NCBI RefSeq assembly: GCF_030915525.1
Contig: NZ_CP133269.1
Coordinates: 3,073,001 to 3,137,000, forward strand
DNA: 64,000 nt
From: Neobacillus sp. PS2-9
GTDB lineage: Bacteria > Bacillota > Bacilli > Bacillales > Cytobacillaceae
Reading direction: 5' to 3'
Below, one piece after another: positions 9,381-18,890 of this stretch (position 1 is the first letter of the stretch; each line of letters starts with the position of its first letter). The position numbers and the translations under genes were made by a program. The notes beneath the pieces are model-generated. The model did no database searches. It had not been told where the DNA came from and saw only the letters and a list, made by a program, of their open reading frames with translations.

Positions 9381-9764
9381 CTATCCTTGTATAATTGGAC
9401 TTGTTTTAAATGTCCCTATCCCTTTCGCAATAAGCGAATGATTTTGATCGTAAATGGTCCCTTCCGCCGTGACATATTTTCCGTCTTGGTTCAAAACTGT
9501 TGTTTCTGCACGATATTTTTCTTTTGGTAAAAGATCAAAGAATGATAGATTTAGGTTAATGGTAGCGGCGAATGACTGGGTCTCTAAAGAGATGTTTGCT
9601 CCCATTATAATATCAAGCATGGTGGAGAAGACCCCAGGATGAACGGTTCCGTCATCCTGAAGCAAATGCGGCTGCATGTCAATTTCTAACTGAAACGAAT
9701 CCGACCATTCACCACTAAAACCCATATAGTCGAAAAATGTTGATGTAGTTTCGGGCATTTTCAT
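9381..9764 (-). CDS. Hotdog-fold thioesterase
   Basis: A 127-residue hotdog protein. The loop VHPGVFSTMLDII near residues 41-53 replaces the HGG of the neighbour with HPG. The start ATG at 9764 follows AAAGGAG. Only 13 bp separate it from the thiolase stop, and 18 bp from the next hotdog gene. The two hotdog proteins are similar in layout and may be a duplicated pair or form a heteromer; either way they probably act on CoA thioesters of this pathway. Confidence 0.75.
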   Translation of the reverse strand: MKMPETTSTFFDYMGFSGEWSDSFQLEIDMQPHLLQDDGTVHPGVFSTMLDIIMGANISLETQSFAATINLNLSFFDLLPKEKYRAETTVLNQDGKYVTAEGTIYDQNHSLIAKGIGTFKTSPIIQG

Positions 9765-9777
9765 TCGTCTTTCTCCT

Positions 9778-10962
9778 TTAAGTAGTAATCTCTACCATCA
9801 TAGCCATTCCCTGTCCTCCGCCAACACATAAAGTGGCTATGCCTCTTTTTTTCTGTTGCCTGATTAGTTCGTAAATTAAAGTAGTGATGATTTTTGCACC
9901 CGTGGCCCCAAGGGGATGTCCAAGTGCAATCGCACCCCCGTTCACATTCACCTTATCCTGATCAAGATTTAATTCACGAATTACAGCTAATGCCTGGGAG
10001 GCGAACGCTTCATTTAACTCAAATAAATCAATATCAGCAAGTGTAAACCCTGTTCGTTCCAATAGTTTTTTCACAGCTGGCACCGGACCAATTCCCATAA
10101 CCTCTGGTGAGACTCCAACCACTGACCAATCCACGATTCTAGCCATTGGCTTCAAACCCATTCCCTCTGCATGGCTACGAGACGTTAACACTAAGGCGGC
10201 TGCTCCGTCATTACGTCCACAGGCATTACCAGCAGTGACCGTGCCATTCTCTTTAAAAACAGGTTTAAGCTTTCTTAATGTTTCGATTGTAGTTTCCGGT
10301 CTTGGATGTTCATCCACCGAAAAAGTAATCGAACTCTTTTTTCCTTTCACCTCAACGGGGACAATTTCATCCTCAAACCGATTATTTTTTAAAGCTGCCG
10401 CTGCCCGTAATTGACTCTCATATGCAAAAGCATCTTGATCCTCCCGTGAAATTGAAAATCTCTCAGCGACATTTTCAGCAGTGATTCCCATTCCTAACTG
10501 ACTTCCATAGATTTCCTGAGGCTGTTGTCCCGCTTCCGTATTGGAATCGATTAGTTTTGCGTTATCACCACCGAATCGAGAGTTTCTTAGATAAAGCGGG
10601 GCATTGCTCATGCTTTCTGTTCCACCGGCCACAACGATTTCCGCTTGTCCGCTAGAGATTTGTTGGGCACCTGATGCAATAGCCTGCAGCCCTGATGCAC
10701 ATAAGCGGTTAATGGTAAACGCCGGTGCGGTTTCAGGGACTCCTGCGCGTAATGCAGCGACCCTAGCGACATTAGAGGATTCAGTAGATTGACGGACTTC
10801 GCCTAAAATGACTTCATCGACCTGATCAGGGCTAATTCCTGCTCTTTTCACCGCCTCTTTAATGACGATAGAAGCAAGAGTCCCTGAATTCATACTTTTT
10901 AATGCACCGCCATACCTGCCGACTGGTGTACGAACGGCACTAAGGATCACAATATCATTCAT
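9778..10962 (-). CDS. Acetyl-CoA acetyltransferase / 3-ketoacyl-CoA thiolase
   Basis: A 394-residue thiolase. The nucleophilic cysteine is near residue 88 (RLCASGLQA), NEAFASQ near 320, [15 protein letters not shown] near 350, and the terminal cysteine in LCVGGGQG near 380. It is full length and clearly paralogous to the thiolase at 6776. It is located 23 bp after the acyl-CoA dehydrogenase gene in operon A. Predicted role: thiolytic cleavage of the 3-oxoacyl-CoA made by the operon's dehydrogenase, hydratase and SDR. Confidence 0.93.
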   Translation of the reverse strand: MNDIVILSAVRTPVGRYGGALKSMNSGTLASIVIKEAVKRAGISPDQVDEVILGEVRQSTESSNVARVAALRAGVPETAPAFTINRLCASGLQAIASGAQQISSGQAEIVVAGGTESMSNAPLYLRNSRFGGDNAKLIDSNTEAGQQPQEIYGSQLGMGITAENVAERFSISREDQDAFAYESQLRAAAALKNNRFEDEIVPVEVKGKKSSITFSVDEHPRPETTIETLRKLKPVFKENGTVTAGNACGRNDGAAALVLTSRSHAEGMGLKPMARIVDWSVVGVSPEVMGIGPVPAVKKLLERTGFTLADIDLFELNEAFASQALAVIRELNLDQDKVNVNGGAIALGHPLGATGAKIITTLIYELIRQQKKRGIATLCVGGGQGMAMMVEITT

Positions 10963-10985
10963 GAATATCCTCCTATATTACTAGA

Positions 10986-12134
10986 TTAGCTGTATTCTTT
11001 TTCTAACTGGGCAGCAATGATATTTTTCTGAATCTCTGATGTTCCTTCATAGATTCTTGTAATCCTTGCATCACGATAAAAGCGTTCCACTGGGTAATCT
11101 GCAATATAGCCAAGACCTCCATGGATTTGTACGGCCTTATCTGCAACCCGGTTGTAAACCTCTGATCCATATAGCTTAAGCATGGCCGCCTCTTTAATGA
11201 CTTTCATTCCTTGATCTACCATCCATGCCACCCTGTAAGTAAACGACCTTAACGCTTCTATTTCCACCGCCATCTCTGCCAGCATATGGCTCACGGCCTG
11301 GTTTGAGATAATCGGCTTTCCAAATTGGATTCGGTCTTTGGCATATCTTGTTGACATGTCCAAAAGCTTTTGACAGGAACCAAGATTACGAGAGGCCAAG
11401 CCCGCACGGCCGTTTGCTAAAATTTTCAACGCATTCACGTAGCCTTGACCCTCTACACCGAGCACGTTTTCAACCGGAACCTCACAATCTTCAAAGATTA
11501 ATTCCGCTGAATGTGATCCACGTAAGCCCATTTTTTTCTCAACCGCACCGACCTGAAACCCTGGAAAATCCTTTTCTACAATAAACGAGGTAATTCCCTT
11601 GGCCCCTTTTTCCGGGTCGGTTACCGCCATCACTGTAAAAACGCTTGCTTCAGTTGCGTTAGTAATATAATGTTTTAAACCGTTAAGAACGTAAGTATTT
11701 CCTTTTCTAACAGCTGTTGTTTTTAAATTGGCGGCATTAGAACCGGCGGCAGGCTCGGTTAAAGCGAAGGCACCTATTTTATCCCCGTTCGCCATATCAG
11801 GTAAATATCTTCTCTTTTGCTCTTCGTTCCCCATTTCTACAATTCCTACTGATCCGATACCGGTATGGGCTCCAATTAAAGTCGTATATCCGTTATGTGT
11901 TTGACCGATTTCCTCGTATAAGGCGCATTTACCGACCATTCCAATTCCAAGACCGCCATATTCTTCAGGAATACTTAGACCAAAGAGGCCCATCTCTTTT
12001 GACAGCTGAATAATCCTTTCCGGTATGTGGTTCTCTTCCTCAATTTGCATGGCAACTGCTTCTACCTCTGTCTGAATGAAATCCCTGACGTTCTTTTTCA
12101 AAAAAAGAATGTCTTCATCTAATTCGAAATTCAT
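10986..12134 (-). CDS. Acyl-CoA dehydrogenase
   Basis: A 382-residue FAD enzyme of the acyl-CoA dehydrogenase family, introducing the alpha,beta double bond and passing electrons to ETF. Family motifs: [14 protein letters not shown] near residue 122, RIQFGKPI near 270, and the C-terminal [13 protein letters not shown] with the usual catalytic-glutamate region near residue 366. Length is typical of short/medium-chain enzymes. It follows the CoA ligase by 19 bp. A second family member at 17516 opens the same operon. Confidence 0.93.
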   Translation of the reverse strand: MNFELDEDILFLKKNVRDFIQTEVEAVAMQIEEENHIPERIIQLSKEMGLFGLSIPEEYGGLGIGMVGKCALYEEIGQTHNGYTTLIGAHTGIGSVGIVEMGNEEQKRRYLPDMANGDKIGAFALTEPAAGSNAANLKTTAVRKGNTYVLNGLKHYITNATEASVFTVMAVTDPEKGAKGITSFIVEKDFPGFQVGAVEKKMGLRGSHSAELIFEDCEVPVENVLGVEGQGYVNALKILANGRAGLASRNLGSCQKLLDMSTRYAKDRIQFGKPIISNQAVSHMLAEMAVEIEALRSFTYRVAWMVDQGMKVIKEAAMLKLYGSEVYNRVADKAVQIHGGLGYIADYPVERFYRDARITRIYEGTSEIQKNIIAAQLEKEYS

Positions 12135-12153
12135 GTGACACCTCCAAATGTAC

Positions 12154-13761
12154 TTAGACTCGATTTTTTTCTTTTTCTAGAAGAACTCGTTTTAATACTT
12201 TTCCTACTGCATTTCGCGGCAGAGAATCTATGATTTCAAATTGTTTGGGTACCTTGTATCGGGTAAGATGTTGATAGCAGTAACTCTTTAACTCGTTACT
12301 ATTGATTTCAGCTCCGGCTTTTGGCACGATAAATGCTTTTACCAGCTCACCAGAATTTTTATCAGGGATACCTACCACTGCAGCATCGAGTACATCTGGA
12401 TGTTCATAAAGGATCCCTTCCACTTCTTGAGGGTACACATTAAAGCCACCGACAATAATCATTTCTTTTTTCCTGCCAACGATATAAAAGTAACCGTCCT
12501 CATCCATCGTTGCGAGGTCACCAGTATAGAACCAGCCATCGCGAAGGGCCTGTTTGGTTTCCTCCGGCTTATTCCAGTAGCCCATCATCACCTGTGGACC
12601 CTTAATTAATAATTCCCCAATACTTTTCTCTGGAAGGTCCTCGCCATTGTCATCTACAATTCTACAATCTGTTTTTGGCACAGGAATTCCGATACTTCCT
12701 ATTTTGGTCAACCCTTCTGGCGGGTTTCGATGCGTCGTGGGCGAGGTTTCTGAGAGCCCATAACCTTCCCCAATTGAAACGCCCGTCAACCCTTCAAATT
12801 TCTTGATAATTTCAACTGGAAGTGGTGCGGAACCGCTCGAGCACATTTTAAAACAGGTTAAATCGTAACGGTCTATCTCAGGGTAATGAACAAAGGCATT
12901 ATACATTTTGGGTACACCCGGGAAGAAAGTCGGACTGTGTGCTTGAATTACTTCAAGAACCTTTTTAATCTCAAATTTATTCACTAACACATTTGCAGCA
13001 CCGATATAAATACTAAGGTTCATTCCACTTGTCATCCCGTACACATGATAAAGCGGGGTTGCTGTTAGAATGGTTTCTTCACCAACGAACATTCGCTCGC
13101 CGTAGAGAGCCTTACTTTGAATGACATTGGCAATTAAATTAAAATGGGTTAGCATAGCTCCTTTCTTTTTCCCCGTTGTACCGCCGGTGTATTGAATAAC
13201 AGCAATATCCTCCTTAGCTGTGATGGAACATGCTTCTTGTAATGGCTCGGCATGACGGATTAAATCGAGAATACATGAAAAACAATCTGATTCTATGGTT
13301 CTTTCAGTTACAAAAATATATTTAAAGGAATGGGAATTTTGTAGGTATCTTACTTTCTCCAGGTTTTCAGGTTCTGAAACTAAATAAGCTACATCTGAGT
13401 CATGGAAAATTTCTAGTAATTCTCGTGGGGTATAATGCGGATTAATTTGAACGACAATCATTCCAATTTTTAAAGCTGCATAATAGGAAATCACATAAGA
13501 AGGCTGGTTCGAGACCATTAACCCCAGCCGCTCTCCTTTTTGAATCCCGAACTGTTTCCAAGCGTTTGCAAGTCGGTCTACTTGGTTCTTCAATTGGTTG
13601 TATGTGATCTTATCTTCTTCATAAATAATAGCAATTTGTTCACCGTATTTTTCTACCGTCTTTTCTAACAATGTATATAGGTTACATTCCGGAATCTCAA
13701 AAGAAAGGTCCGTAGTCTCCGGGTAATAATCCATCCAGGGACGATCTCGTTGTACTTCCAA
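12154..13761 (-). CDS. Long-chain fatty acid-CoA ligase-like AMP-binding enzyme
   Basis: A 535-residue adenylate-forming ligase. Motifs are [13 protein letters not shown] near residue 190, [11 protein letters not shown], the hinge region [15 protein letters not shown] and [15 protein letters not shown], and the C-terminal lysine motif [12 protein letters not shown]. Start: a TTG at 13761, 1 bp after the PanE-like stop, with GAGGTGA embedded in the preceding coding end, implying translational coupling. It would make the acyl-CoA for the operon. The second ligase (4412) differs substantially, so the pathway may have two acid entry points or two tissue-specific conditions of use; this cannot be settled here. 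Confidence 0.9.
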   Translation of the reverse strand: MEVQRDRPWMDYYPETTDLSFEIPECNLYTLLEKTVEKYGEQIAIIYEEDKITYNQLKNQVDRLANAWKQFGIQKGERLGLMVSNQPSYVISYYAALKIGMIVVQINPHYTPRELLEIFHDSDVAYLVSEPENLEKVRYLQNSHSFKYIFVTERTIESDCFSCILDLIRHAEPLQEACSITAKEDIAVIQYTGGTTGKKKGAMLTHFNLIANVIQSKALYGERMFVGEETILTATPLYHVYGMTSGMNLSIYIGAANVLVNKFEIKKVLEVIQAHSPTFFPGVPKMYNAFVHYPEIDRYDLTCFKMCSSGSAPLPVEIIKKFEGLTGVSIGEGYGLSETSPTTHRNPPEGLTKIGSIGIPVPKTDCRIVDDNGEDLPEKSIGELLIKGPQVMMGYWNKPEETKQALRDGWFYTGDLATMDEDGYFYIVGRKKEMIIVGGFNVYPQEVEGILYEHPDVLDAAVVGIPDKNSGELVKAFIVPKAGAEINSNELKSYCYQHLTRYKVPKQFEIIDSLPRNAVGKVLKRVLLEKEKNRV

Positions 13762-13762
13762 G

Positions 13763-14692
13763 TCATTTCACCTCGCTATTAGAGCTTTTTTTAGCTTGAT
13801 AACTTAAAAGATGATAGATAGTTCCCAAAACAGGGGTATCCACCTTTACTTCTCTTCCTTTTCTTACGATGTATCCGCTGATGGATTCTACCTCCAACGC
13901 TTTCCCTTTCAATTTATCTTGTAGCATGGAGGGTTGATGTTCTTTCGCAAGGTTCCCTTGAGCGAAAATCGTTTCATAGAAATCTTCTTCGATTTCCATT
14001 CCAGCGGCATTGGCGACAGCGATTGCCTCTTTACAGATGGTTAGAGCTGTTTGATATAGGCCTTCATCGTCGTAAATGGCGCCAACCTTTACTTCCATTA
14101 AGGCAGTTAACGGGTTAAAGGTGACATTCCAAAGTAGCTTTTTCCACTTAATGTGTAAAATATTGCTAGATGGATAGGTTATGATATTAGCAGCATTAAA
14201 AAAGGTGGAAATCTCATTTGCTTTTTCCGCTAACTGACTGTCTAAAGTGCCAATAACTAACTGTGGAGGAACGCCAATTTGCTTCACCACACCCGTATCC
14301 GTCACCATTGCTTGAATATACGTTGCTGCAGATACAATACGTTCTTTACCAAAGATTTCACTTAATATTTCTTCATTATCCACTCCGTTTTGGAGGGTCA
14401 TAATCAAGCAGGATGCTTTTAACAGGGGATGGAATTTTTCCGCAACCTCTATGGTATCGGTTGATTTAACACAAAATAACAGGAGGTCAATATCCATAAA
14501 AGACTCATAACTGTCTGTAAACTCTCCATCAACAGAGAAACGTTCCACTTCACTCTCAACCGTTAATCCTTCTGCCTGCATTCTTTCCAAATTCTTTCCT
14601 CTTGCTAGAAAAATTACTTCGTTTCCCGCTTTTTTTAAAAGCGCACCGAAATAACCTCCTACTGCACCGGTACCTGCTACACCTATTTTCAT
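13763..14692 (-). CDS. Ketopantoate reductase (PanE/ApbA) family protein
   Basis: A 309-residue NAD(P)-dependent 2-dehydropantoate 2-reductase family protein: GxGxxG-type nucleotide site GTGAVGGYFGALL at residues 7-19, conserved LLFCVKST near 75 and LQNGVDN near 101, KKLLWNVTFNPLTAL near 178. The ATG at 14692 is chosen because GGGAGG lies just upstream; an in-frame ATG at 14713 would add seven residues. Being inside a CoA-ester degradation operon, it is more likely a pathway-specific 2-oxo or 3-oxo acid reductase than the pantothenate enzyme; that is inference. Confidence 0.82.
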   Translation of the reverse strand: MKIGVAGTGAVGGYFGALLKKAGNEVIFLARGKNLERMQAEGLTVESEVERFSVDGEFTDSYESFMDIDLLLFCVKSTDTIEVAEKFHPLLKASCLIMTLQNGVDNEEILSEIFGKERIVSAATYIQAMVTDTGVVKQIGVPPQLVIGTLDSQLAEKANEISTFFNAANIITYPSSNILHIKWKKLLWNVTFNPLTALMEVKVGAIYDDEGLYQTALTICKEAIAVANAAGMEIEEDFYETIFAQGNLAKEHQPSMLQDKLKGKALEVESISGYIVRKGREVKVDTPVLGTIYHLLSYQAKKSSNSEVK

Positions 14693-14761
14693 GGCCAATC
14701 CTCCCAAATCCATATGTATACATCTGAAAAGAGAATGTGTCCTCTTTTCAGATCAGAGTCA

Positions 14762-15529
14762 TTATTCTAAAAGATCCGGCTGTTCTTTCACGATTCGATT
14801 CCATAATGGCTGAAATTGGAACCAGCCAGCAGTACGAACACCTACTGTCTCATATGTGGCTTTTGCGTCTTCATCATCAATGACAACAGGCTTGCCTGCT
14901 GACTCTGCAAGAAGCTGCGCTTGACAGGAACGTTCCATAGTAATAAACCACCATGCGGCTTCATCAACTGATCCTCCAACCGTCAACAATCCGTGGTTCC
15001 TTAAAATACATGCCTTATTGTTTCCAAGTGCTTTTCCGATCCGTCTTCCTTCTTCGATTTCTAGAACCACACCGGTAAAGTCGTCGTATAAGGAATGATC
15101 ACGATAGAAAGCACACGCATCCTGTGTGATTGGGTCAAGGAGGCGCCCAAGGGAAGACCAGGATTTACCGTAAACAGAATGAGCATGGGCAGCTGCTATA
15201 ACGTCAGGCCTTGCAGCATGGACTTGAGAATGAATGGCAAAAGCGGCACGGTTTACAGGATAATGTCCTTCCACCACCTCGCCTTCATGGTTACAAAGAA
15301 TTAAATCGGAGGCACAGATTTGACTAAAGTGCATGCCAAAAGGATTCACCCAAAAATGATCCTTCCGCTCTGGGTCACGTGCAGTAATATGTCCTGCAAC
15401 CCCTTCATCAAAGCCAAATTTAGAAAACAATCGAAAGGCGGCAGCTAATTTTTGTTTTAAATGCTGCCTTTCTTCCTCTACTGTCGAAAAAACTGGCGGC
15501 TGATAGTTCACTTTCATTTTGGTTGTCAT
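14762..15529 (-). CDS. Class II aldolase/adducin family protein
   Basis: A 255-residue protein of the class II aldolase/adducin N-terminal family. Metal-binding histidines are visible in AAHAHSVYG near residue 116 and in ILRNHGLLTVGG near 178, with HITARDPE near 45. Members include fuculose-phosphate aldolase-like enzymes, decarboxylases and non-catalytic adducins. Length and layout match the bacterial class II aldolase/adducin subgroup. It is the fifth gene of operon A and precedes the PanE-like reductase; a retro-aldol or decarboxylation step on a hydroxyacid is possible but unproven. Confidence 0.8.
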   Translation of the reverse strand: MTTKMKVNYQPPVFSTVEEERQHLKQKLAAAFRLFSKFGFDEGVAGHITARDPERKDHFWVNPFGMHFSQICASDLILCNHEGEVVEGHYPVNRAAFAIHSQVHAARPDVIAAAHAHSVYGKSWSSLGRLLDPITQDACAFYRDHSLYDDFTGVVLEIEEGRRIGKALGNNKACILRNHGLLTVGGSVDEAAWWFITMERSCQAQLLAESAGKPVVIDDEDAKATYETVGVRTAGWFQFQPLWNRIVKEQPDLLE

Positions 15530-15585
15530 TTCATCACCCTTTATTAATATTCATTCATGCTTCCCTGAAATTTGATAGAAATAAA

Positions 15586-15622
15586 CCCAGCATGAAGGCG
15601 AGAGACCTCTTCCATGCCGGGA
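15586..15622 (-). terminator. Hairpin between MaoC and class II aldolase genes
   Basis: On the minus strand CCCGGCATG pairs with CATGCTGGG across a purine-rich loop, followed by TTTATTT. It could be an intra-operon attenuator splitting operon A into two expression levels. Confidence 0.45.
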
Positions 15623-15638
15623 GCCTTTTCAAATCCTA

Positions 15639-16055
15639 TTATTCTCTAACCACTTCGTATTGGTGATAAACTACCTCACCCTTTAACACTTCATTTCCTT
15701 GCTGGTTCACTGCTTGAACCTGGAAACGGAGGGTGTTTTCCTGTTTTTCTTTTAACGTTGCTTTGAGCGTAACGACATCATTTAAAAACACCATGCCCTT
15801 AAAGCGGATGGAGTAATCCTTAACAAATCCCTCTTCATAATAAGAAGTAAAGAGCTTTGCCAAATTTCCCATAGTCCACATTCCATGTGCAATGATTCCT
15901 GGCAGCCCCGCTTTTTTGGCTTCCTCATCAATGGTGTGAATCGGGTTAAAATCCCCTGAAGCACCTGAATATTTAATAAGATCCATCCTTGAAACAGGGG
16001 CAAGCTGAACCTCATTAATTGACTCTCCCACTTGTAATTGTGCTAGTGTACTCAC
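15639..16055 (-). CDS. MaoC-like enoyl-CoA hydratase, C-terminal-type subunit
   Basis: A 138-residue MaoC/hotdog dehydratase. The hydratase-2 motif is visible: YSGASGDFNPIH near residues 29-40 (catalytic Asp and His) and GIIAHGMWTMG near 53. It overlaps the stop of the neighbouring MaoC-type gene by 4 nt, so the two are probably made as a heteromer. Paired small MaoC subunits are known from hydratases for bulky substrates, e.g. steroid enoyl-CoA hydratase ChsH1-ChsH2 of actinobacteria. The pair hints at a bulky or branched acyl-CoA substrate. Confidence 0.85.
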   Translation of the reverse strand: MSTLAQLQVGESINEVQLAPVSRMDLIKYSGASGDFNPIHTIDEEAKKAGLPGIIAHGMWTMGNLAKLFTSYYEEGFVKDYSIRFKGMVFLNDVVTLKATLKEKQENTLRFQVQAVNQQGNEVLKGEVVYHQYEVVRE

Positions 16056-16501
16056 TTTACCAACACCTTCCTCACAGCTTCAGATATGACAACTGTTGAA
16101 GTTGAACTAAAGATGACATTCCCTGCCTCGTCCTCACCAAAGCTTTCAAGGACAAGGAATCCCATTTCGCCAAAATTCCCTTTTTTCTCAAAGTAGTTTT
16201 TTACCTTGGAATAGCAGTACACGTCTTCCCCAACCAATAATGGTCGTGCATAGTGAAAGGTTTGTTCCCCGTGAATTAAGCCTTTATTAGGCAGGTTCAA
16301 GCCCTCAACTACTCCATAATCGAATACTCTTGGATAGGTGGGAGGGGCAATATTGTTTTTAAATCGAGACAATCTTCCTGTGTCCTCATCAACATAAATA
16401 GGATGAAGGTCGCCAATCGCTTCCGCAAATTTCTTGACGGCTCCTCTTTCAACGGTATTTTTTACCTTGTTTGATTGTTTACCTATTTGATCTTTAAACA
16501 A
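16052..16501 (-). CDS. MaoC-like dehydratase, FAS1-type N-terminal subunit
   Basis: A 149-residue protein of the N-terminal MaoC (FAS1-like dehydratase) family, with GAVKKFAEAIGDLHPIY near residues 20-36, APPTYPRVF near 52 and LIHGEQTFHYARPL near 75. It lacks the full Asp-His hydratase-2 motif that its partner carries, which fits a structural half of a two-subunit double-hotdog hydratase. It lies 20 bp after the FabG-like SDR and overlaps the next gene by 4 nt. Confidence 0.82.
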   Translation of the reverse strand: MFKDQIGKQSNKVKNTVERGAVKKFAEAIGDLHPIYVDEDTGRLSRFKNNIAPPTYPRVFDYGVVEGLNLPNKGLIHGEQTFHYARPLLVGEDVYCYSKVKNYFEKKGNFGEMGFLVLESFGEDEAGNVIFSSTSTVVISEAVRKVLVK

Positions 16502-16521
16502 TTCATCCTCACCTCACATAA

Positions 16522-17286
16522 TTAGCATTTTGGTCCGCCGGCCACATAGATTACCTGTCCATTAACAAAGGACGATTTTTCGTCAGCAAAGAAGGCTACA
16601 GCATTGGCAATATCCGCTGGCTTTCCACTTCTTCCAACCGGAATATTAGCAACGCTTGCTTGAATAAGATGCTCAAATGGAATTCCAATTCTTGCAGCCG
16701 TTTCTTTCGTCATTTCTGTTTCAATAAAGCCTGGCGCTACGGAGTTGGCCGTAATACCGTATTTTCCAAGTTCTATTGCCAGTGTCTTTGTGAAGCCCTG
16801 CAACCCAGCTTTGGCGGCAGCATAGTTGGCTTGGCCGCGATTACCAAGGGCAGAAGTGGATGAAATATTGATGATACGTCCATATTTTTGTTCCACCATA
16901 TATTTTTGTACGGCACGTGCCGCATTAAATGAGCCTTTTAAATGTACATCCATGACTGTTTGCCAATCAGAATCTGTCATTTTAAATAACAGATTGTCAC
17001 GGATGACTCCCGCATTATTTACTAGAACATCAACCGATCCGTAGGCTTCGTAAACCTCTTTTACCGCATTTTCTACCTGCTCGGCATCGGTAACGTTTGC
17101 CACTTTAGAGTATACTTCGTATCCTTTTTCTTTTAATTCACTTGTTGTTTGGCTTAATGCTTCTTCATTTAAGTCGATAAAGGCTACTTTTGCGCCTTCT
17201 TCTGCAAAAAGCTCAACAATTCCTTTTCCGATTCCACGGCTTCCGCCTGTTACAAATGCCACTTTCCCATCAAATCTACCTGCCAT
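16522..17286 (-). CDS. SDR oxidoreductase (FabG-like 3-oxoacyl reductase/dehydrogenase)
   Basis: A 254-residue short-chain dehydrogenase: TGGSRGIGKG near residue 12, NNAGVIRDNLLFKM near 90, catalytic YAAAKAG near 156, C-terminal NGQVIYVAGGPKC. Start: the ATG at 17286 has AGGAGG directly upstream. The open frame continues 56 codons further upstream, but that part lies in the MITE-like repeat and is not protein. Predicted 3-hydroxyacyl-CoA or ring alcohol dehydrogenase of operon A. The repeat element occupies the gap to the preceding acyl-CoA dehydrogenase gene. Confidence 0.9.
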   Translation of the reverse strand: MAGRFDGKVAFVTGGSRGIGKGIVELFAEEGAKVAFIDLNEEALSQTTSELKEKGYEVYSKVANVTDAEQVENAVKEVYEAYGSVDVLVNNAGVIRDNLLFKMTDSDWQTVMDVHLKGSFNAARAVQKYMVEQKYGRIINISSTSALGNRGQANYAAAKAGLQGFTKTLAIELGKYGITANSVAPGFIETEMTKETAARIGIPFEHLIQASVANIPVGRSGKPADIANAVAFFADEKSSFVNGQVIYVAGGPKC

Positions 17287-17313
17287 TTCTACTCCTCCTG
17301 TTTTTCTTTTTGT

Positions 17314-17495
17314 CTTTGTTAAACTTTGTCTGTTGATTTCCGCTCCAGGCACTTCGCTTTCCGTGGGTGTTTCGGCGAGCCTCCTCGGCGCATGCGCCTG
17401 CGGGGTCTCCCCTGAACCATACTCCCACAGGAGTCTTCGTGCCTTCCGCTCCAATCAACAGGGTATAAAAATCAACAATGTTCCTTAACACTACC
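17314..17495 (+). repeat. MITE-like element, copy A
   Basis: About 182 bp. The inner terminal inverted repeats are TGTTGATT (left, one mismatch from CCTGTTGATT in the other copies) and AATCAACAGG (right). A GC-rich palindromic core (GGCGCATGCGCC) lies in the middle. Inserted inside operon A between acyl-CoA dehydrogenase and SDR genes. Four more copies lie at 43836, 45239, 48160 and 56671. It has no coding capacity of its own, although long shadow frames run through it. Confidence 0.85.
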
Positions 17496-17515
17496 TTTTA
17501 AATAGCGCTTACAAT

Positions 17516-18694
17516 TTAAACGTATTGACCAATTTTTACGTGTCCCTTAATAAGGTTACGTGCGATAATCATGCGCTGGATTTCATCGGTACCATCGTAA
17601 ATTCTCCAAAGGCGAGCTTCTCTGTACCAGCGTTCAATTGGCAATTCTCTTGTGTAGCCCATCCCGCCATGAATTTGTAAGACACGGTCAACTACTCTAT
17701 TCCCCATATTGGAGCCGTATAATTTCGCCATGGAAGCGAGGTGACGATTATCCTCCCCTTGGTCAAGCGTAAACGCTGCGTTTAAAACTAACCATCTTGC
17801 AGCTTCAAGTTCAACGGCAGAATCCGCGATTTGCCATTGGATGGCTTGTCTTTCTGCAATCGGTTTACCAAAGGTAATTCGTTCTTTCGAATAATCAATT
17901 GCCATTTGCAATAAACGTTCTGCCGATCCAACAGCTCTTGCACCAACAATCCATCTTGCAAAACCAATCCATTCAAGTCCCAAATTATAGCCCTTGTGTA
18001 ATTCACCCAGGATATTTTCCTCCGGAACACGGACATTATCAAATACTAAGCCGGCTGGACCCCATTCTCCCATCGTATGTATATACTCCGATTTCCAGCC
18101 CATATCGCGGTCGGCAATAAAGCAGGTCACACCTTCTCGTCCACGTGTTTCTTGATGCCTTTCTTTATCTGTAATGGCGATAACCATAACGAAGTCGGCT
18201 TCATTACCACCTGTAATAAATGTTTTTTCACCATTCAATACCCATTCATTTCCGTCCTTGACCGCTGTCATTTTGATATTTTGCGTATCAGAGCCTGCAC
18301 CAGGTTCAGTCATAGCAAAGCAGGATTTTTTCTCCCCATTGATAGTTGGAATTAAATATTTTTGTTTTTGTTCTTCATTTCCATAGTAAAGAATATTATC
18401 TGCTGAGCCGCCAAATTGGAATGGAACAAAGGTCTTCGACACTTCCATCAACACAATGGCCATCATCATTTGCCCTAAATCAGCTCCGCCGTATTCTTCA
18501 GGTGTGTTAATTCCCCAGAAGCCTGCTTCCTTTGCCTTTAATTGAAGCTCTTTTAATTTTCCTGGCGGGAGACTAGGCTTTCCTTCTCGTTCGTTTCTTA
18601 ATACATCGTTTTCAAGTGGAATGAGTTCTTTTTCAACAAATCTCCTAATTGTTTTCTGCACCATTTTTTGCTCGTCGGTCAAACGTAAATGCAT
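17516..18694 (-). CDS. Acyl-CoA dehydrogenase family protein
   Basis: A 392-residue acyl-CoA dehydrogenase: FAMTEPGAGSDTQN near residue 125, RITFGKPIAERQA near 275, C-terminal RIYDGTDEIQRMIIARNL. The last motif has Asp where most family members have the catalytic Glu (YEGT), a pattern also seen in ACAD10/11-like and some CaiA-like proteins. Start: the ATG at 18694 is preceded by GGAG at good spacing; a GTG three codons upstream is less likely. It is the first gene of operon A, about 70 bp downstream of the operator palindrome. Confidence 0.9.
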   Translation of the reverse strand: MHLRLTDEQKMVQKTIRRFVEKELIPLENDVLRNEREGKPSLPPGKLKELQLKAKEAGFWGINTPEEYGGADLGQMMMAIVLMEVSKTFVPFQFGGSADNILYYGNEEQKQKYLIPTINGEKKSCFAMTEPGAGSDTQNIKMTAVKDGNEWVLNGEKTFITGGNEADFVMVIAITDKERHQETRGREGVTCFIADRDMGWKSEYIHTMGEWGPAGLVFDNVRVPEENILGELHKGYNLGLEWIGFARWIVGARAVGSAERLLQMAIDYSKERITFGKPIAERQAIQWQIADSAVELEAARWLVLNAAFTLDQGEDNRHLASMAKLYGSNMGNRVVDRVLQIHGGMGYTRELPIERWYREARLWRIYDGTDEIQRMIIARNLIKGHVKIGQYV

Positions 18695-18762
18695 TTCCTT
18701 CACTCCATTCTATTCTTTTATTCTAGTTTTCTTCTTAGAAAGTATATGATAGGTTATCCGAA

Positions 18763-18786
18763 AACATACCTACCGGTTGGTATGTT
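18763..18786. promoter_or_regulatory. Operator palindrome of the catabolic regulon (operon A)
   Basis: A 24-bp palindrome: left half AACATACCTACC, right half GGTTGGTATGTT. It agrees with the site at 8842-8865 at 20 of 24 positions, and both outer heptamers (AACATAC and GTATGTT) are identical. It begins 6 bp downstream of the predicted -10 box. Confidence 0.8.
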
Positions 18787-18792
18787 AATTTT

Positions 18793-18821
18793 ATTTTATT
18801 CCGAAATTTCAGATAATACAA
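18793..18821 (-). promoter_or_regulatory. Predicted sigma-A promoter of operon A
   Basis: Minus strand: -35 TTGTAT (18816-18821), 17-bp spacer, -10 TAAAAT (18793-18798). The promoter-operator geometry repeats that of operon B. Confidence 0.6.
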
Positions 18822-18840
18822 GTTAAAAGTGATGAAACTT

Positions 18841-18887
18841 GTTAAAAAAATCCTTCAGCTCTAATTCCGCTAAAGGATTTTTTTAAC
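18841..18887 (-). terminator. Rho-independent terminator after the DUF3147 genes
   Basis: Perfect 15-bp arms (GTTAAAAAAATCCTT and AAGGATTTTTTTAAC) directly after the stop of the 127-residue membrane protein gene. The T-rich flanks on both strands make it potentially bidirectional. Confidence 0.8.
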
Positions 18888-18890
18888 AAA

